Assembly (NCBI GenBank): GCA_024305405.1
Contig: JAKNDB010000105.1
Span: forward strand, 248,001-312,000
Source: Dirofilaria immitis
Lineage: Eukaryota; Nematoda; Chromadorea; Rhabditida; Onchocercidae
Direction: 5' to 3'
DNA length: 64,000 bases
Below the pieces are notes generated by a model, which had not been told where the DNA came from, did no database searches, and saw only the letters and a list, made by a program, of their open reading frames with translations. Positions 32,101 through 44,100 of the stretch are shown here, in pieces; position 1 is the stretch's first letter; the number at the start of each line of letters is the position of its first letter. A program made the position numbers and the translations under genes.

Positions 32101-32301
32101 ATGATAATAATTCATTTGCATATTACCTCTTTACAAGCTAATATAGAAAAATATATAATATTCCATAAAAACAATTCCCACCGATAGTTCTTCGACGAAT
32201 ATAAAAACCAAAAGAACTACGGGAATCGATACAGTTCCATAATTCAAAAGAATGACGAAAAATCGAATGAACCAAAAATCATTTAAATGAGATTCGATCA
32301 T
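29170..32301 (-). CDS. pst-1: Golgi PAPS transporter (SLC35B2/PST-1 type)
   Basis: Carries the sulfate donor 3'-phosphoadenosine 5'-phosphosulfate from cytosol into the Golgi lumen for sulfation of glycans and proteins. Minus-strand exons: 32127-32301 (start ATG just after a 3' acceptor), 31832-31961, 31415-31536, about 31137-31251, about 30800-30960, about 30330-30500, about 29840-29995, and a last exon ending at TAA 29172-29170. Landmarks in order: [100 protein letters not shown], all typical of SLC35B2 with about ten membrane helices. The first exon has one T too many (A run 32203-32207 on the plus strand), and exons 1 and 2 still disagree in phase by one base, so the N-terminus is tentative. 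One intron uses the weak donor GTTTTC (31414-31409). Confidence 0.9.
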
Positions 32302-34933
32302 GGCTAAAAAAATTTTATGTGATTAATAGAAGAAATCATTGAAATAATTTAGAATAAATGAATTGTAATTGCCTAATTGAAATGATAATGCCGACTTCAT
32401 TTCCTCTACCATTTCTAGATTTCATTTTCTTTTAATTATTACGGTTACATTTCTTAATGTGACTTTCTTGCTCAGTCATTCTAGTCGCTTTATAATAGAA
32501 AAAAAAATGCGTACAGATTAATTATATGACTATTTAAAAATATCACTTTTCAATAAAATGTAATGGATAATAACGATGAGAAATATTCGCTAAAGTGAAT
32601 TCATTAGTTTTCTTTCGAATAATATTTATAATGTATCAAAAAAGAATTGATAAAAAATCTGACACGAATATAAAATCACATATGAAAAACTATAATGCTT
32701 GCTCTAATTCATTATCATAATATTATCATATGAATAATTCTCATATCTGCTCAATGTCTTGCTATAATATTATTATATGGATAAACTTACAATTACCTCG
32801 GTGTCCTGAGTCTTGATAGAAAAAATTAAATGCTGCTCAAATGAGTGATAAATTTAATAATACTAAAAATCCGATTTTTATGCCCGCCATTTTCCGAATA
32901 ACATTTCAGCTGCAATAGATATTTACAAATTAAAGTCTTTTTCATTTCGTCTTTTCCGAAAACAACCAAAATTTGGAAATATCACAATTAGAGAATTTTC
33001 AGATTTTCCTAACTAGCAATTTCCAGCAGTAATTCGAAATACACAGCAAATAATTATTATAATAAATAAATTTCTTAATTCACTCTGTAAAATTTAGATT
33101 TAAATATACCAGCTGCTGCAGGCAGAAGTGAAGTAAAGAAGCGATCATTTTATAATGCATTATTACTTTATCGTTGTATTTATTTCAATCTTGTCTAAAG
33201 TGAAGGAGAGGAGAAATAATATCACACAACAGTTTTAATAGATATTGAATTTGCAGTTCACTTGCGAAATGGCCGAAAAAAAGAAAAAAGCAAAGTGTTC
33301 TACTATCCTGCTTCGAGAATGATTATAAATAATGAAGAAATTCTTTCTTCCGATTTATTGAAAAAATTCGGAACGATATTATAACAAAAAATAACAAAGA
33401 CAAGATTCATTTGAAATTCTATAATCATAACTGATTTTCAAAAAAACAAGAAAATTCACTTCCTGAATCCAGCTTCCCAAAAAAAAAACCAAAGGATCAA
33501 TAATCCAATCCCACTCATTCCATCCAATCAGTTCATCACTTTTAATCTGCAGATTGGAAGAATAATTTTTATTTTGATTTACAATCGCATAAATAGGTAC
33601 TCCCATTATTTAACATGACATGCTAATTACCTCAATAACATGCCATCCCACCGGAAAGAAAAGGGCATATCCATGTATAAATTATGAAGCATTACCCGCT
33701 TCTCAATATTCGCCAGAGGCCTACTAATATGATAATAACTTTTACAATCCTCTACGTTTTTGTTATATCATCGTCACAAAACCATCAAAGTGAACAAAAT
33801 GATCGAAAGAACCAGTTAATCACTATGATGTCACACACCATCACATTTTCATTACCTATATTGAATTATTGAAATGAAAATAAGAAAACTCACGATTTTG
33901 TGAAGTAGAAAAATCCACTCAAGTTCTGTTTTCAAGTATTAAGCCATCTTAAATTTTTATACTCTAGAAAGATTATTTCAATGAAAATATGTAACTTATT
34001 GTGTTGAAAATTTCAGAAGCAAAAATAAAACTTTTATCAAGAGCAGAATCAATGTAAACAATCCGACAATTACGCAATGAAGTAAGAAAAATGTACATAG
34101 AAAACGTAAGGAAATAAATCAGTGAAGAGAATTATTTTCAGGATGTAAAAAATTAAACAATCTCAAGTATTAACGAAATCATACGTTATAATCATAGTTT
34201 CCTTGATCAGTAGGTCAAAAATTATACAAATTTATTAATAAGATCTAGGCCTTCACAGTTATAGCAGTAGAGCTAGTAGCAAATTAGAAAAAAAAGCGAC
34301 AATTTTTCGCTAAATAATTGAAATAACATCACATAAGACTGATCTTGGCAACCAGCTTAAATTCCCAAAAATGACCAAGTTTTCATCACTACATGACCAT
34401 AAAATTAAATAGACTCATATTATTTAATTATGAAAATCAAAAATAGAAATAGGATAACTTTTGTAATCGCTAAAAATTTATCATAACAATTTTAATAAAA
34501 CAGCACAACAGAAAAACACGAAATAAAGTGAGGCAAAACAAATAATTATTCTCAAGTAAAAATTCTAGAAATGCCCAATACATAATAGCTACTTTCTTTT
34601 AAAGAGGCATTATTCGATTTATCCTAAAACTAGCAATAAATACAAAATTGATTCTATATTATGATATAATAAAAAGTATTAAGTCTATCGATATATTACA
34701 AAAGCCTGAATGAGTTTATTTTATTGAATATAAAAGAAATCTTATAAGGAATTGTATATGTATTAAAGCACTGGATTTTCAGCTATTTCCGGAATACATA
34801 GAAATTTTGATCGATATGTACAACATTTTATGAAAAATAAAACAGTAAGAACCCGAAGATTCAATGACGAAACATGGAAAATGGAAAAAAATACCATTAT
34901 TCACTATCATTTAATCCTTCCTTTGTAGAATAT
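32302..34933. other. Region between the PAPS transporter and crooked-neck genes
   Basis: About 2.6 kb of very AT-rich DNA between two minus-strand genes. No conserved coding exon was found. A 62-codon plus-strand frame at 33684-33872 has a hydrophobic stretch resembling a signal peptide but no other support. No RNA gene seen. Confidence 0.5.
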
Positions 34934-37900
34934 TCAAGATCTCCTGGACTTTAAATCTGAATTATTATCCACCGATTCATAACTCGATTCAGAATCATTA
35001 TTTGACGACGACGAGAAAGATGTCGATATATCAGTATCTGAATCATCCTCACGCACTTTCTTCTCCCTTTCTGATCCTTCATCTTTGCTATCATTATCTT
35101 CTACATTTTTGTCCATATCTTTTTCGACTGAAAAAGTTACCTGACCAAGTTTTTCTTTCCATCTTCGAGCAGCTTCGAATAGCTTCATACTTCCTTTCGA
35201 AGCTAAAATGAAAACTATAAACTGATTGTAATAAAAAATGCATGTACAACAAATCAAATCACAACAACGTAACAGAATGAAATGTTTGAAATTTTGAAAA
35301 AATACAATCAATTTTACAGATTATATATTACTTTGTTCCTCAGGGAATACATAATCAAAATATTCTTCCCAACCAGCATCCACACCGTCCTCAGTTTGAA
35401 TTTGACGACGTCTTTTTATTTTTCTTGGCATTAGACGAGAAACCTGGAAAATTATAGCCATGACTATTAGATTTATGACGGAAAAACAATGAAGGAATAA
35501 GGAAATAATGAAGAATATGAGAAATTTATCAGTGATCAAATAAGATAATACAAGCTTAACGGACGATAAGCTTTCTCACTCGGTTTTTTTCATTACATTG
35601 CATAACAAAAACACATTATTAATGTTATAAAAAGCGTCCAAATTCAATTGTAATAATGATATAAAAACATTATGATAATATAACTACATGTGTACATCAG
35701 ATATTACTCAAACATATGTGCATGATGTAAACAAGTTACTAAATATTTGTGAAATCCCAGAAACTGACCATGATCAGAATTTGACCCCTCACAATAGTTA
35801 ACTAAGCAATCCAACATGCGTTTGATAGAAACAAAAGAATCTTCACTTATTCTAACGACACGTCAAAAATTCTAACTAAAAACATAAGACTCTTTTGAAA
35901 AAAATACGAAGTACAAAGAAACCTAAATGAAAATTATAATTCAAATGATCAGTACAGGTTAACTGCATGAATATATCATGTTATAAATAGTTCTAAAATC
36001 AATGAAATTCTCACTGCTGCTATAGAATCCTCGTTACCGTGTTTAGTTTCAAACAACATCCACGATTCCAGGAGTAACAATCTTTCTTCTTTTTCACTAC
36101 CTGTTAAATTCCTATTGGCACGTTCATATATCTTACGTGCATTCTCTACATCATCTACTAATAATTCAAACTCCGCTAAACTTATCCAAACCTGAAACAG
36201 CTGTAAAGAAAACTCTCTTCATAAAGTTGTGAAAAAACTTATTTAAGTTATTTCGGAGTTTTTGTTCATTTTCAATAAATAAAAAAGAATTGGATTTCTA
36301 AATAATTTTTTTACTGTTCTTCCCAACATTTTTTTTTAATAAACTTAAATCTGGGAAAAAGAAATGAGGCCAAATAAAAGAAAGATCATTTCGAAAAGAA
36401 TTCGCCATCTAAAAAAATATTCGAAAGAAAACAGTTTAAACTCCTAAAAATCCGGTCGGCAAAAAAACTTTTATGTGGTTCGTCCGCTCTAGAAGACTAC
36501 TATACAACTGGCGAGCGCGGCCATATTCTTCTTGACTCACTTCGAAATCAATAAAGGCTTTCCACAAAACCTGTAACAAACTTTATTTGAAGTTTTGAAA
36601 TATTTCAACTATTTAAAAGCAAGATTCTTCAACAACTTATTAGAAAAATCCTTCAAAATTCTCCTATTCCAGTGCCATTTTTTCAAAGTGAAGACAAATT
36701 ATAAACAAACCTCAGGCATATCTAATGTAGGCTGTTGTACAGCCAAGGCGAAAATTGCACGAGCACGATCAATGTCGCCAAGAAGCGTTTCCATTTCAGC
36801 AAATTTAATCCAAGTATTACTATTTTCTGGAGAGTATTCCAGGAACTTCCCATATAAAATCCGGCATCGATCAAATTCGCGTAGTTGCAATTCAAGATCT
36901 ATGTAACTCCGGAAAAGTTTATTTCGAGGACACATTCCAATTGCATTGCCCTGTAATTACTAATCTTCGAAATATAATTTTTAAGACAAAATAATGTTTA
37001 AAATATTTCCTAAATTATTTATCAATATCCTAGTGAAAATCCATCTATTTAAAATTTTACTTTCGCTTGATTTTACTAATTCATTATGCAATTTCTCATA
37101 CTTCTACGCAATCATAAAATCCAATTTTAAATGAAGAAAAGTAAAAATTCTCAAAACACACCATTATTTTACGTGCATTAGATAAGCGAAGTTGTCGCAC
37201 CTCGAAATAGGCAAACATCACCCATATTTTTGAAAACGTAAATTTTTATGAGGAATGATTTGTAAGCAAACTCTATAAACATCTCGTGTCTTATCTATAT
37301 CACCAACGTCCAACTCTTGGTAAAGTGCGTAATTAATCCATAAATAAATGTACCGCCGCCAATACCTATAAAAAACAACGTTTTCAATGAAAAAACTAGC
37401 TTCACTATCGAAATCGCTTAAATAAAAGCTGTCCTATCATACACTTTAAATTTTATATTTTAGCACTTTATTTAAACGGTTTCCGTAACAATGACGAGCT
37501 TTTTTTTTATAATATCCATTATTGTGCACAAAAAAAATTTCCCAGTTCATAAGCATAAATAAAATATAGTTTACCACTTCCAAAAATATATTTTATAATT
37601 TACTAGATTTGTGTCTATCTTAATTTTTTTCAAATGACAGATTAAGTTTAAAATACCTCTTTTCAGGTTGAATAGGTACATTAGCTATTGCTCTCTCAAA
37701 TGTATCTTCCATCTCTTCAGGATCAATTTTCTCGTTTCGTAATAAACGAATGTAATCAAACCAGGCATCATAATTGTAAGAATTTTCAGCAATTTGCTAA
37801 ATAAACCTAGTTATACAAAAATGACCAATACTTTTTCAGAAAAATCTCGAATTTATCTGAATTACGATTCAAAAATTTATTTTACCAAAACCTACAATTC

Positions 37901-40120
37901 CATCAAGCACCACCATTTTTGTAATTCTATTTCAGATTATTTACCTCTTCATATTGATGGCGACGCTTACTAACAATTACGTTCTCGATTCCTGCTCTTT
38001 CACCATATTTTTTCTCGTGTATGGTGTAAAATTTAAATATTTCACCAGTCCGATTAGCCGGGAGGTGGTCTAATCCATATCTGCAAAATTATAAGAAGAA
38101 AATAGTCAACGAAGTTTTAATTTTGGTTGTCTAAAATCAGTCAATTAAAAAATATCTAAATTTAATTATTATCGATAAAATCAATGTTAGAGATAGCAAC
38201 TGTATCTCTCTGCACACATTCATTGAAAAAAGTCATTTAAGAAATAAAGTCAATATACCTGTAGATAACTCTTGATCTCTCATGTTCTTTCTGTCGTTCT
38301 TCAAACTGAGCGAATGCAATCAGTAACATTTCATCCAAATTTTCCTCTCCAAAATATTCCAATGCTCGTTCGAAAACCTGTAGCCAACAGCTAATTAAGA
38401 AAATAACAATCACTGCATAATTTTGCAGACATTGATCGCAATTTTTGACAAATTTCGTATGAATTAAGTTATTGCGCCGAACACACATCGATTCTTTAAA
38501 GCACAAACATATTGGACAATTATTGATCAAAACACTTAAATAATTTTTCTCTATGACTAATAAACACAAATCACCAAGCGATAAAATGAAAACTAATCTA
38601 TTCAAAATACTTACAGCACGGGCATTACCAATATAACCGAATCTTTCTTCAAATTTTGCATAACGCAACCACTGTTTCACATTATGCCCGTGAACATGTA
38701 GAAAACGTTGCCAAATAGTACGTGCACGATCAATTTCTTTGTAGCGCAACTCGAAATTTACATATGTTTGCCAAGCTTGTTCTGGTGGCTCCCACTCCAT
38801 CCAGCGTTCGAATACCTAAGCACACTACGTAAAGTATGAATCACACGCAATACGGAAATCATACGAAGTATATCACAATGATTTATGGATATGAAGTTTG
38901 TTCTTGTTATTTTCATAAATGATTCAAGTAAATACTTGCAAGCATCAATCCTGTATAAATAAAATGAAAACATTCAGGCTAAAACAGCAAAAGATTTTTA
39001 CTTGTCTTGCTCCTGGTATATTTCCGATCAGTTCTTCCATGTATGAATATTTCAACCAGAATTGTGTAGCTCGAGGCAAAATGGTGACTGCTCTATCCCA
39101 AATATTTCGTGCATGATTAATTTGTTTATTCCTAAAATTTTGTAAAGACTAAACTCAATCCACAGTTCCTTCAACATAAGGAGCAGTGATACATAACAGA
39201 CTTCATGCACCAAACCAGCTAAGCTGTTGTCCTAAGAAAAGTAAAAAATTTACCTCATTTCCATTTCCGCATACTGGAGCCACAGTGTGATAGAACGATG
39301 ATCTGTATCAAGTGCACGCTCAAACACTGAACGAGCTCTTTGCATTTCACCTATATTTTCTTCCCATTTTGCATATTTTACCCAGTTTGCTATTTGCGAA
39401 CGATTTTTACGGATGTTGTCTTCGAACTCCTTCCTGAACACTATTAAATCATACAACTGTACAAAAATTATTTCATTTCCCATGTGTTTCATACATAGTA
39501 ATTCAATAATAATATGATTTCGCAAAGCTTTGAATTCGAAGATTTAAAGTTTCAGATTTTTTTCCTGATGCTTAGGATTAAAAGCATCACATTCTATGGG
39601 AAAGTATAATTTGATGATAACTTCATTGACACGTGCCTACGTTTCCTTTGATATTCGGCCAGCTCCTCCGGATCAGATATCTTAGTTTTCGGCGGTGGTG
39701 CAACAATTTCTAAATCACGTTCCTTTGCCTCACGTAGCAACTGTTCCGCTGTTATTTGTAGAGCTGCTGGAGCCTGAAAGCATCGATAAATGCGCAATTA
39801 ATGTTTTTGCATTTGCAAATTAGACAGATAAAAAGCACATAAATAAATTCATCTAAATTGAAAAAACGAAAATAAAATAACTGACGAAAAGTTCTACAGA
39901 TAAACAAATGTTTGTGTAAACTAAGCCAATAACTGCAAGAACCATAAAATTTTATCATGACCAATTTTCACTTTATTTCAGACCAAGAATTAAAAATGAG
40001 ATTAAATCATTCATTGAAAAGCTCGTTTTCAGAAATGACATACTTTATTTTTACTTTAGCTGCTTTCTTTGGTAATCGCAAGGGCTTATTACCCGGTACT
40101 TCTTCAAAATCATCCATCAT
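34934..40120 (-). CDS. Crooked-neck-like spliceosome protein (CRNKL1/Clf1/Syf3)
   Basis: A scaffold of the Prp19/NineTeen-complex part of the spliceosome, nuclear, built from HAT (half-TPR) repeats. Exons on the minus strand at about 40055-40120, 39641-39773, 39253-39433, 39000-39115, 38612-38815, 38259-38379, 37945-38082, 37660-37797, 37163-37373, 36714-36950, 36466-36569, 36012-36192, 35345-35443 and 34934-35202. The start [19 protein letters not shown] and then [99 protein letters not shown] and [13 protein letters not shown] follow the family from end to end. The C-terminus is a long acidic/serine tail ([17 protein letters not shown]). Single-base breaks occur in the T run 37243-37247 and at the donor near 39641. 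It lies upstream of the PAPS transporter on the same strand, the same neighbour pair I recall in C. elegans (M03F8.3/M03F8.2). Confidence 0.95.
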
Positions 40121-41100
40121 TTGTTCTGCAAGAAGGTATAAAGACTTTATGTCCAATTTATAAATACAGCTCAAGTCTCAAGTCCTCAAAAAAACAATCT
40201 CCACGACCAAACTCCCATCTATACTCATTCACCAAAACCGCCTTTCTGTTGCAAGTCCTCTCCGAGGCAGAACATCGTCGCATCACTCTCTGGATCACAT
40301 AAATCGTTACGAAAATTATGGTCCCACGTAGAACTTAAAACCAGGCGTACACGCCGCTCATAATCAAAATAATTGTGGACATCTCTAATTGAGCATTATT
40401 TAACTCCAGGCATTTCTTAGAAGGTGAGAAGAACACTGAGAGAAAACGGAAGAAATACTGTAGTGAAGGCATGACACATCAGCCAAACTGCCCGAAACCA
40501 CTGGTTTCGCCGCAGAACTCTGATACTACGAACTTTCATCGGAAACACAATTGCTCATCAGTCTATCTCGATACAACCTATCAACTATAAAATTTCCTCT
40601 TTTATTCAACATTAATCCAACAACAATGATACTTGTCGTTATTATTTATTTATTTATTGAAGATAATGAAATTAAAATACGAATTTCTTTCCGATAAAAC
40701 AAAGACTAAGGTGTGTTAGCAACAAAATCGTTCAGAGAGATACAGAGGAAATTTGTATGATTCTAGTTTAAATCCATGTATAACTCTTATCATCAAAAAC
40801 AATTAATGGAACCTTATTAAAACATCACACTTCACTTTTAGAAGGAAAAAGTGGCAATGATATATTTAGATAAGAAAATCTATGGGAAAATAAACAAAAG
40901 AATGATGATGCTCTTTAAAAATTATGAAGAGATCCATTAAATTTTAATAAAACGATGATTGAGGTAATAAAAGAGAGCGGTAAAAAACGTTAGACAATCA
41001 CCGCACTGTTGATAATAGAAGAAAAAATCATATCGGCGCAAAGTATTTTTTTAAGAAATTTGACATCCGAAATAATGATAGAAAATCATTGATTTCTTCA
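40121..41100. other. Region between crooked neck and Argonaute genes
   Basis: About 1 kb between the Argonaute stop codon and the crooked-neck start codon, both on the minus strand. No coding exon recognised. A 3' acceptor (TCTTGCAG) stands 5 bases before the crooked-neck ATG and could be a spliced-leader site. Confidence 0.5.
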
Positions 41101-44100
41101 CTATGCATTGGCTCGTGTTAATTCGAGTTCGGTATTCATATAACAAAGGCGTCGTGTAACACGATTCCAATCAACATTTCTACCATCCAGGGTTGGTAAA
41201 TGCTCCTTACCGCCAACACGTCGCCTAAAGCACAAACACAAATATTAATTTATATGATCAATTCTCATTTTAACCATTTGAATTCGGAACTGAAACAAAC
41301 CAATCAGTAATTTGCATGATTATTCATACATAATTTGGTTATAGAATTTTTTTCAACCAAAATTTTTTTGTCATATAAAATAGAATTAAAATAGAAAATC
41401 CGAACAGCATAAATAATTACAACATAGCCTTGAAATTGTTACGCCCTCTTTTAGCCCATTCATCTGCTTGATAAATTGGTTCCGGAATTGAAATTGCTTG
41501 ATTAACAATTTGATGAGTAAAGCACAGAGCCATCATTAATGATTGAGCTTCGTCCATGGTTAAATTTGCTTCATTGATGGGCATCGAATAAGCAGGTAAC
41601 TTCCCAGTACCCTGAAATTCACAAATTTTAATTCGATCATCATCTTATCTCTATTATGACCAACGTGCCTATCTTCTCTCATACAGGCAGTGACCACCAC
41701 TATCAGTGTCCTTAGAACAAACTAATTTATTTTCAAAATCTCCTATCAAAAAAGACCTTTATAATTTTATGAGACTGCATAAAAAATTCTGTGGTATCTG
41801 GACGTGTAATATCCCTGTCAATCACCGTCAGTGGCAAACAGTTTTCCAAACAGCGACCTAAAATTCAAATTTATTAGAAAAATTCAAATGATAATCTAGT
41901 ATTTCACATACTTGATTCGAAATCCTTTAAAATTACAAAAGTTAATAAAATTAACCATTCTCAATTGCAAAACGCTTGTTGTGTCTTTTGCAAGCAATGA
42001 TACATACTATGTTGGGTAAGTAATTATCGATTCCAGCTTTCTCTTTTCCAAAATTACGCATTCCTTGACGAATGGCTTCTATTTCGTCTTCCATTACCTT
42101 AAATATTTTAGATGTATGAATTACCGAAAATATAATCATATAAGGAACAAAATGAAAAAGTTTTAAGGGCCCACCATTTTGAACTGTCCCTCCGAAACGC
42201 CATCACGTGTAATAATCACAATTTCAGGAAGCATGCCATTACGATTGCCATAAAGAGACTCAAAATCCAATAAATCCGCTCTTCCAAGATGGAGCTGGTT
42301 ACTTGCTCTTTACGAGGTTCTTGAAATGAATAATCACCAATGAATGTTTCCGGATAAGCTGCCCCGTTAAAACTAATCTAAAAACCAATAATTATTTTAT
42401 CCGTTTTATGGGATTCAAATAATTATGAATAGTAACACGAACTCCAAGAACGCTCGGTTGTGTAGGCGGCATTCTCATTCTTCTTTCATGTTTTGGTTGA
42501 GGTTCGGGATGACATACGTCATAACCGATTATAAGAGTTTTCCAGTTGAAATCCACTTATTGGTCCTAAAAACATTATAAAATAACGCATGCTTCAACCA
42601 TGTAAATTTTCACATTTGTTAAAATATGCACACTGTTCAACAATGGACTTAGTCATGATAATCAATTAAAAATTAGTTAGGAAAATACGGATTTTGAGCA
42701 AAAGCACACATACGCAAATGATTCCGGCACAAGGCCATAACATTGTCCGAAATTCTTGCAGTTCAACTTGTTGACAATGTTTTCTAATGTGGCAACTTTT
42801 TCGGTACTTCACGAGCTCTTGCTCCATATATATGCTGAGTAATTATGCGATGAAGAGCTTCATATAATTTCAAATCATCTGAAAAATCCAAAATACAAAA
42901 CCTTCATTTAGGATATAAGGATACCTAGATTTATGGAAATAATTTTCAATTTCGTGCAACTTAGAAATTTTTGTTTTTATCAAAACTATTTTATAAAGTC
43001 TGTTAAATATTTAAATGACGACAGAAACCATGAGTATCATCACGAGAATCGATATACATCACAAATACTCGTTCATCTGGATAAGTTTCACGAATTTGCT
43101 TGAAATAATTTTCCAGCTGTTCGAATTGCACGTTTTTAATTATAGGATCCACCAACTTTATGCCTTTTTTGCAACATTCACGAATCAAAGTTCTTGCAAA
43201 TATTCTAAAATTTCACTAATGACTATAAATATCATTTAGCAATACTAAAATGATCTGCAGTCAGAGAATAGAACATAGAGGATTTAACTGCCATGTGTAA
43301 CAACTTACGCAACCATATCCCCATCTCTCGCATCATCATAAAGTATGAACCAGCAACGAAGTTGCGCTCCAATCAAATACTCCTTTCCAATCATTCGCCA
43401 ATTGGCCTATAATAAAACAAATACGATCAAAATTTACATCAAACTTTTCTGGTTTAAAAATTTCGAAATCATCTTACATTTTTGGTATCGATGTTGATGA
43501 TACCTGGCCTACCTTGCGTATCGGAATATTGCACTTTCGGTGCAAGACGACGATGGCCTTCCACCTGAAATGAATGTAATTGAAAGATGCTAGAAAAAAA
43601 GGAATCAACTGAATGGACAGCAGAAAGTGCAAAACATACACTGAGTGGAGTTGAACTGATTCGTACTCCAAAGGCGGCTAAAAATGGATTGTAACGAGTC
43701 GTCTCATCTAAATCAAGAGCTTGCAAATTTCGGGAGATATCGCGGAAACGTGCGTGTGGAAGCATGGCACATTCCTGTAAAGCATTTATTTCATAATAAA
43801 ATAGAGCGAATTTATTTGGTTGCAGCAGAAGAGTTGAAGACTTGTTCTACCGATGGTTTGTAATGATTATGAATCAAAATTCAGAAAAATTCATGATCCA
43901 TAATCTTTATTTATTAGTTCCAAATTTATGCGTCACCTAAATTTTCTATCATATAAATCATACTTTGATCGCATCTTTCATCTGTGATGGTGTCTGCTTG
44001 CTCAGTGGCACTCGCTGACAGGGTGCAACTCGCAATACTTCAATTGGGAAATAGGAAGTACCAAAATTCGTGATCAAACGGACGGCTGGCCAATCCGTTC

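Noticed and set aside
35002..35211. Plus-strand frame opposite the last crooked-neck exon
   Set aside because: It is the antisense shadow of the acidic/serine tail of crooked neck.
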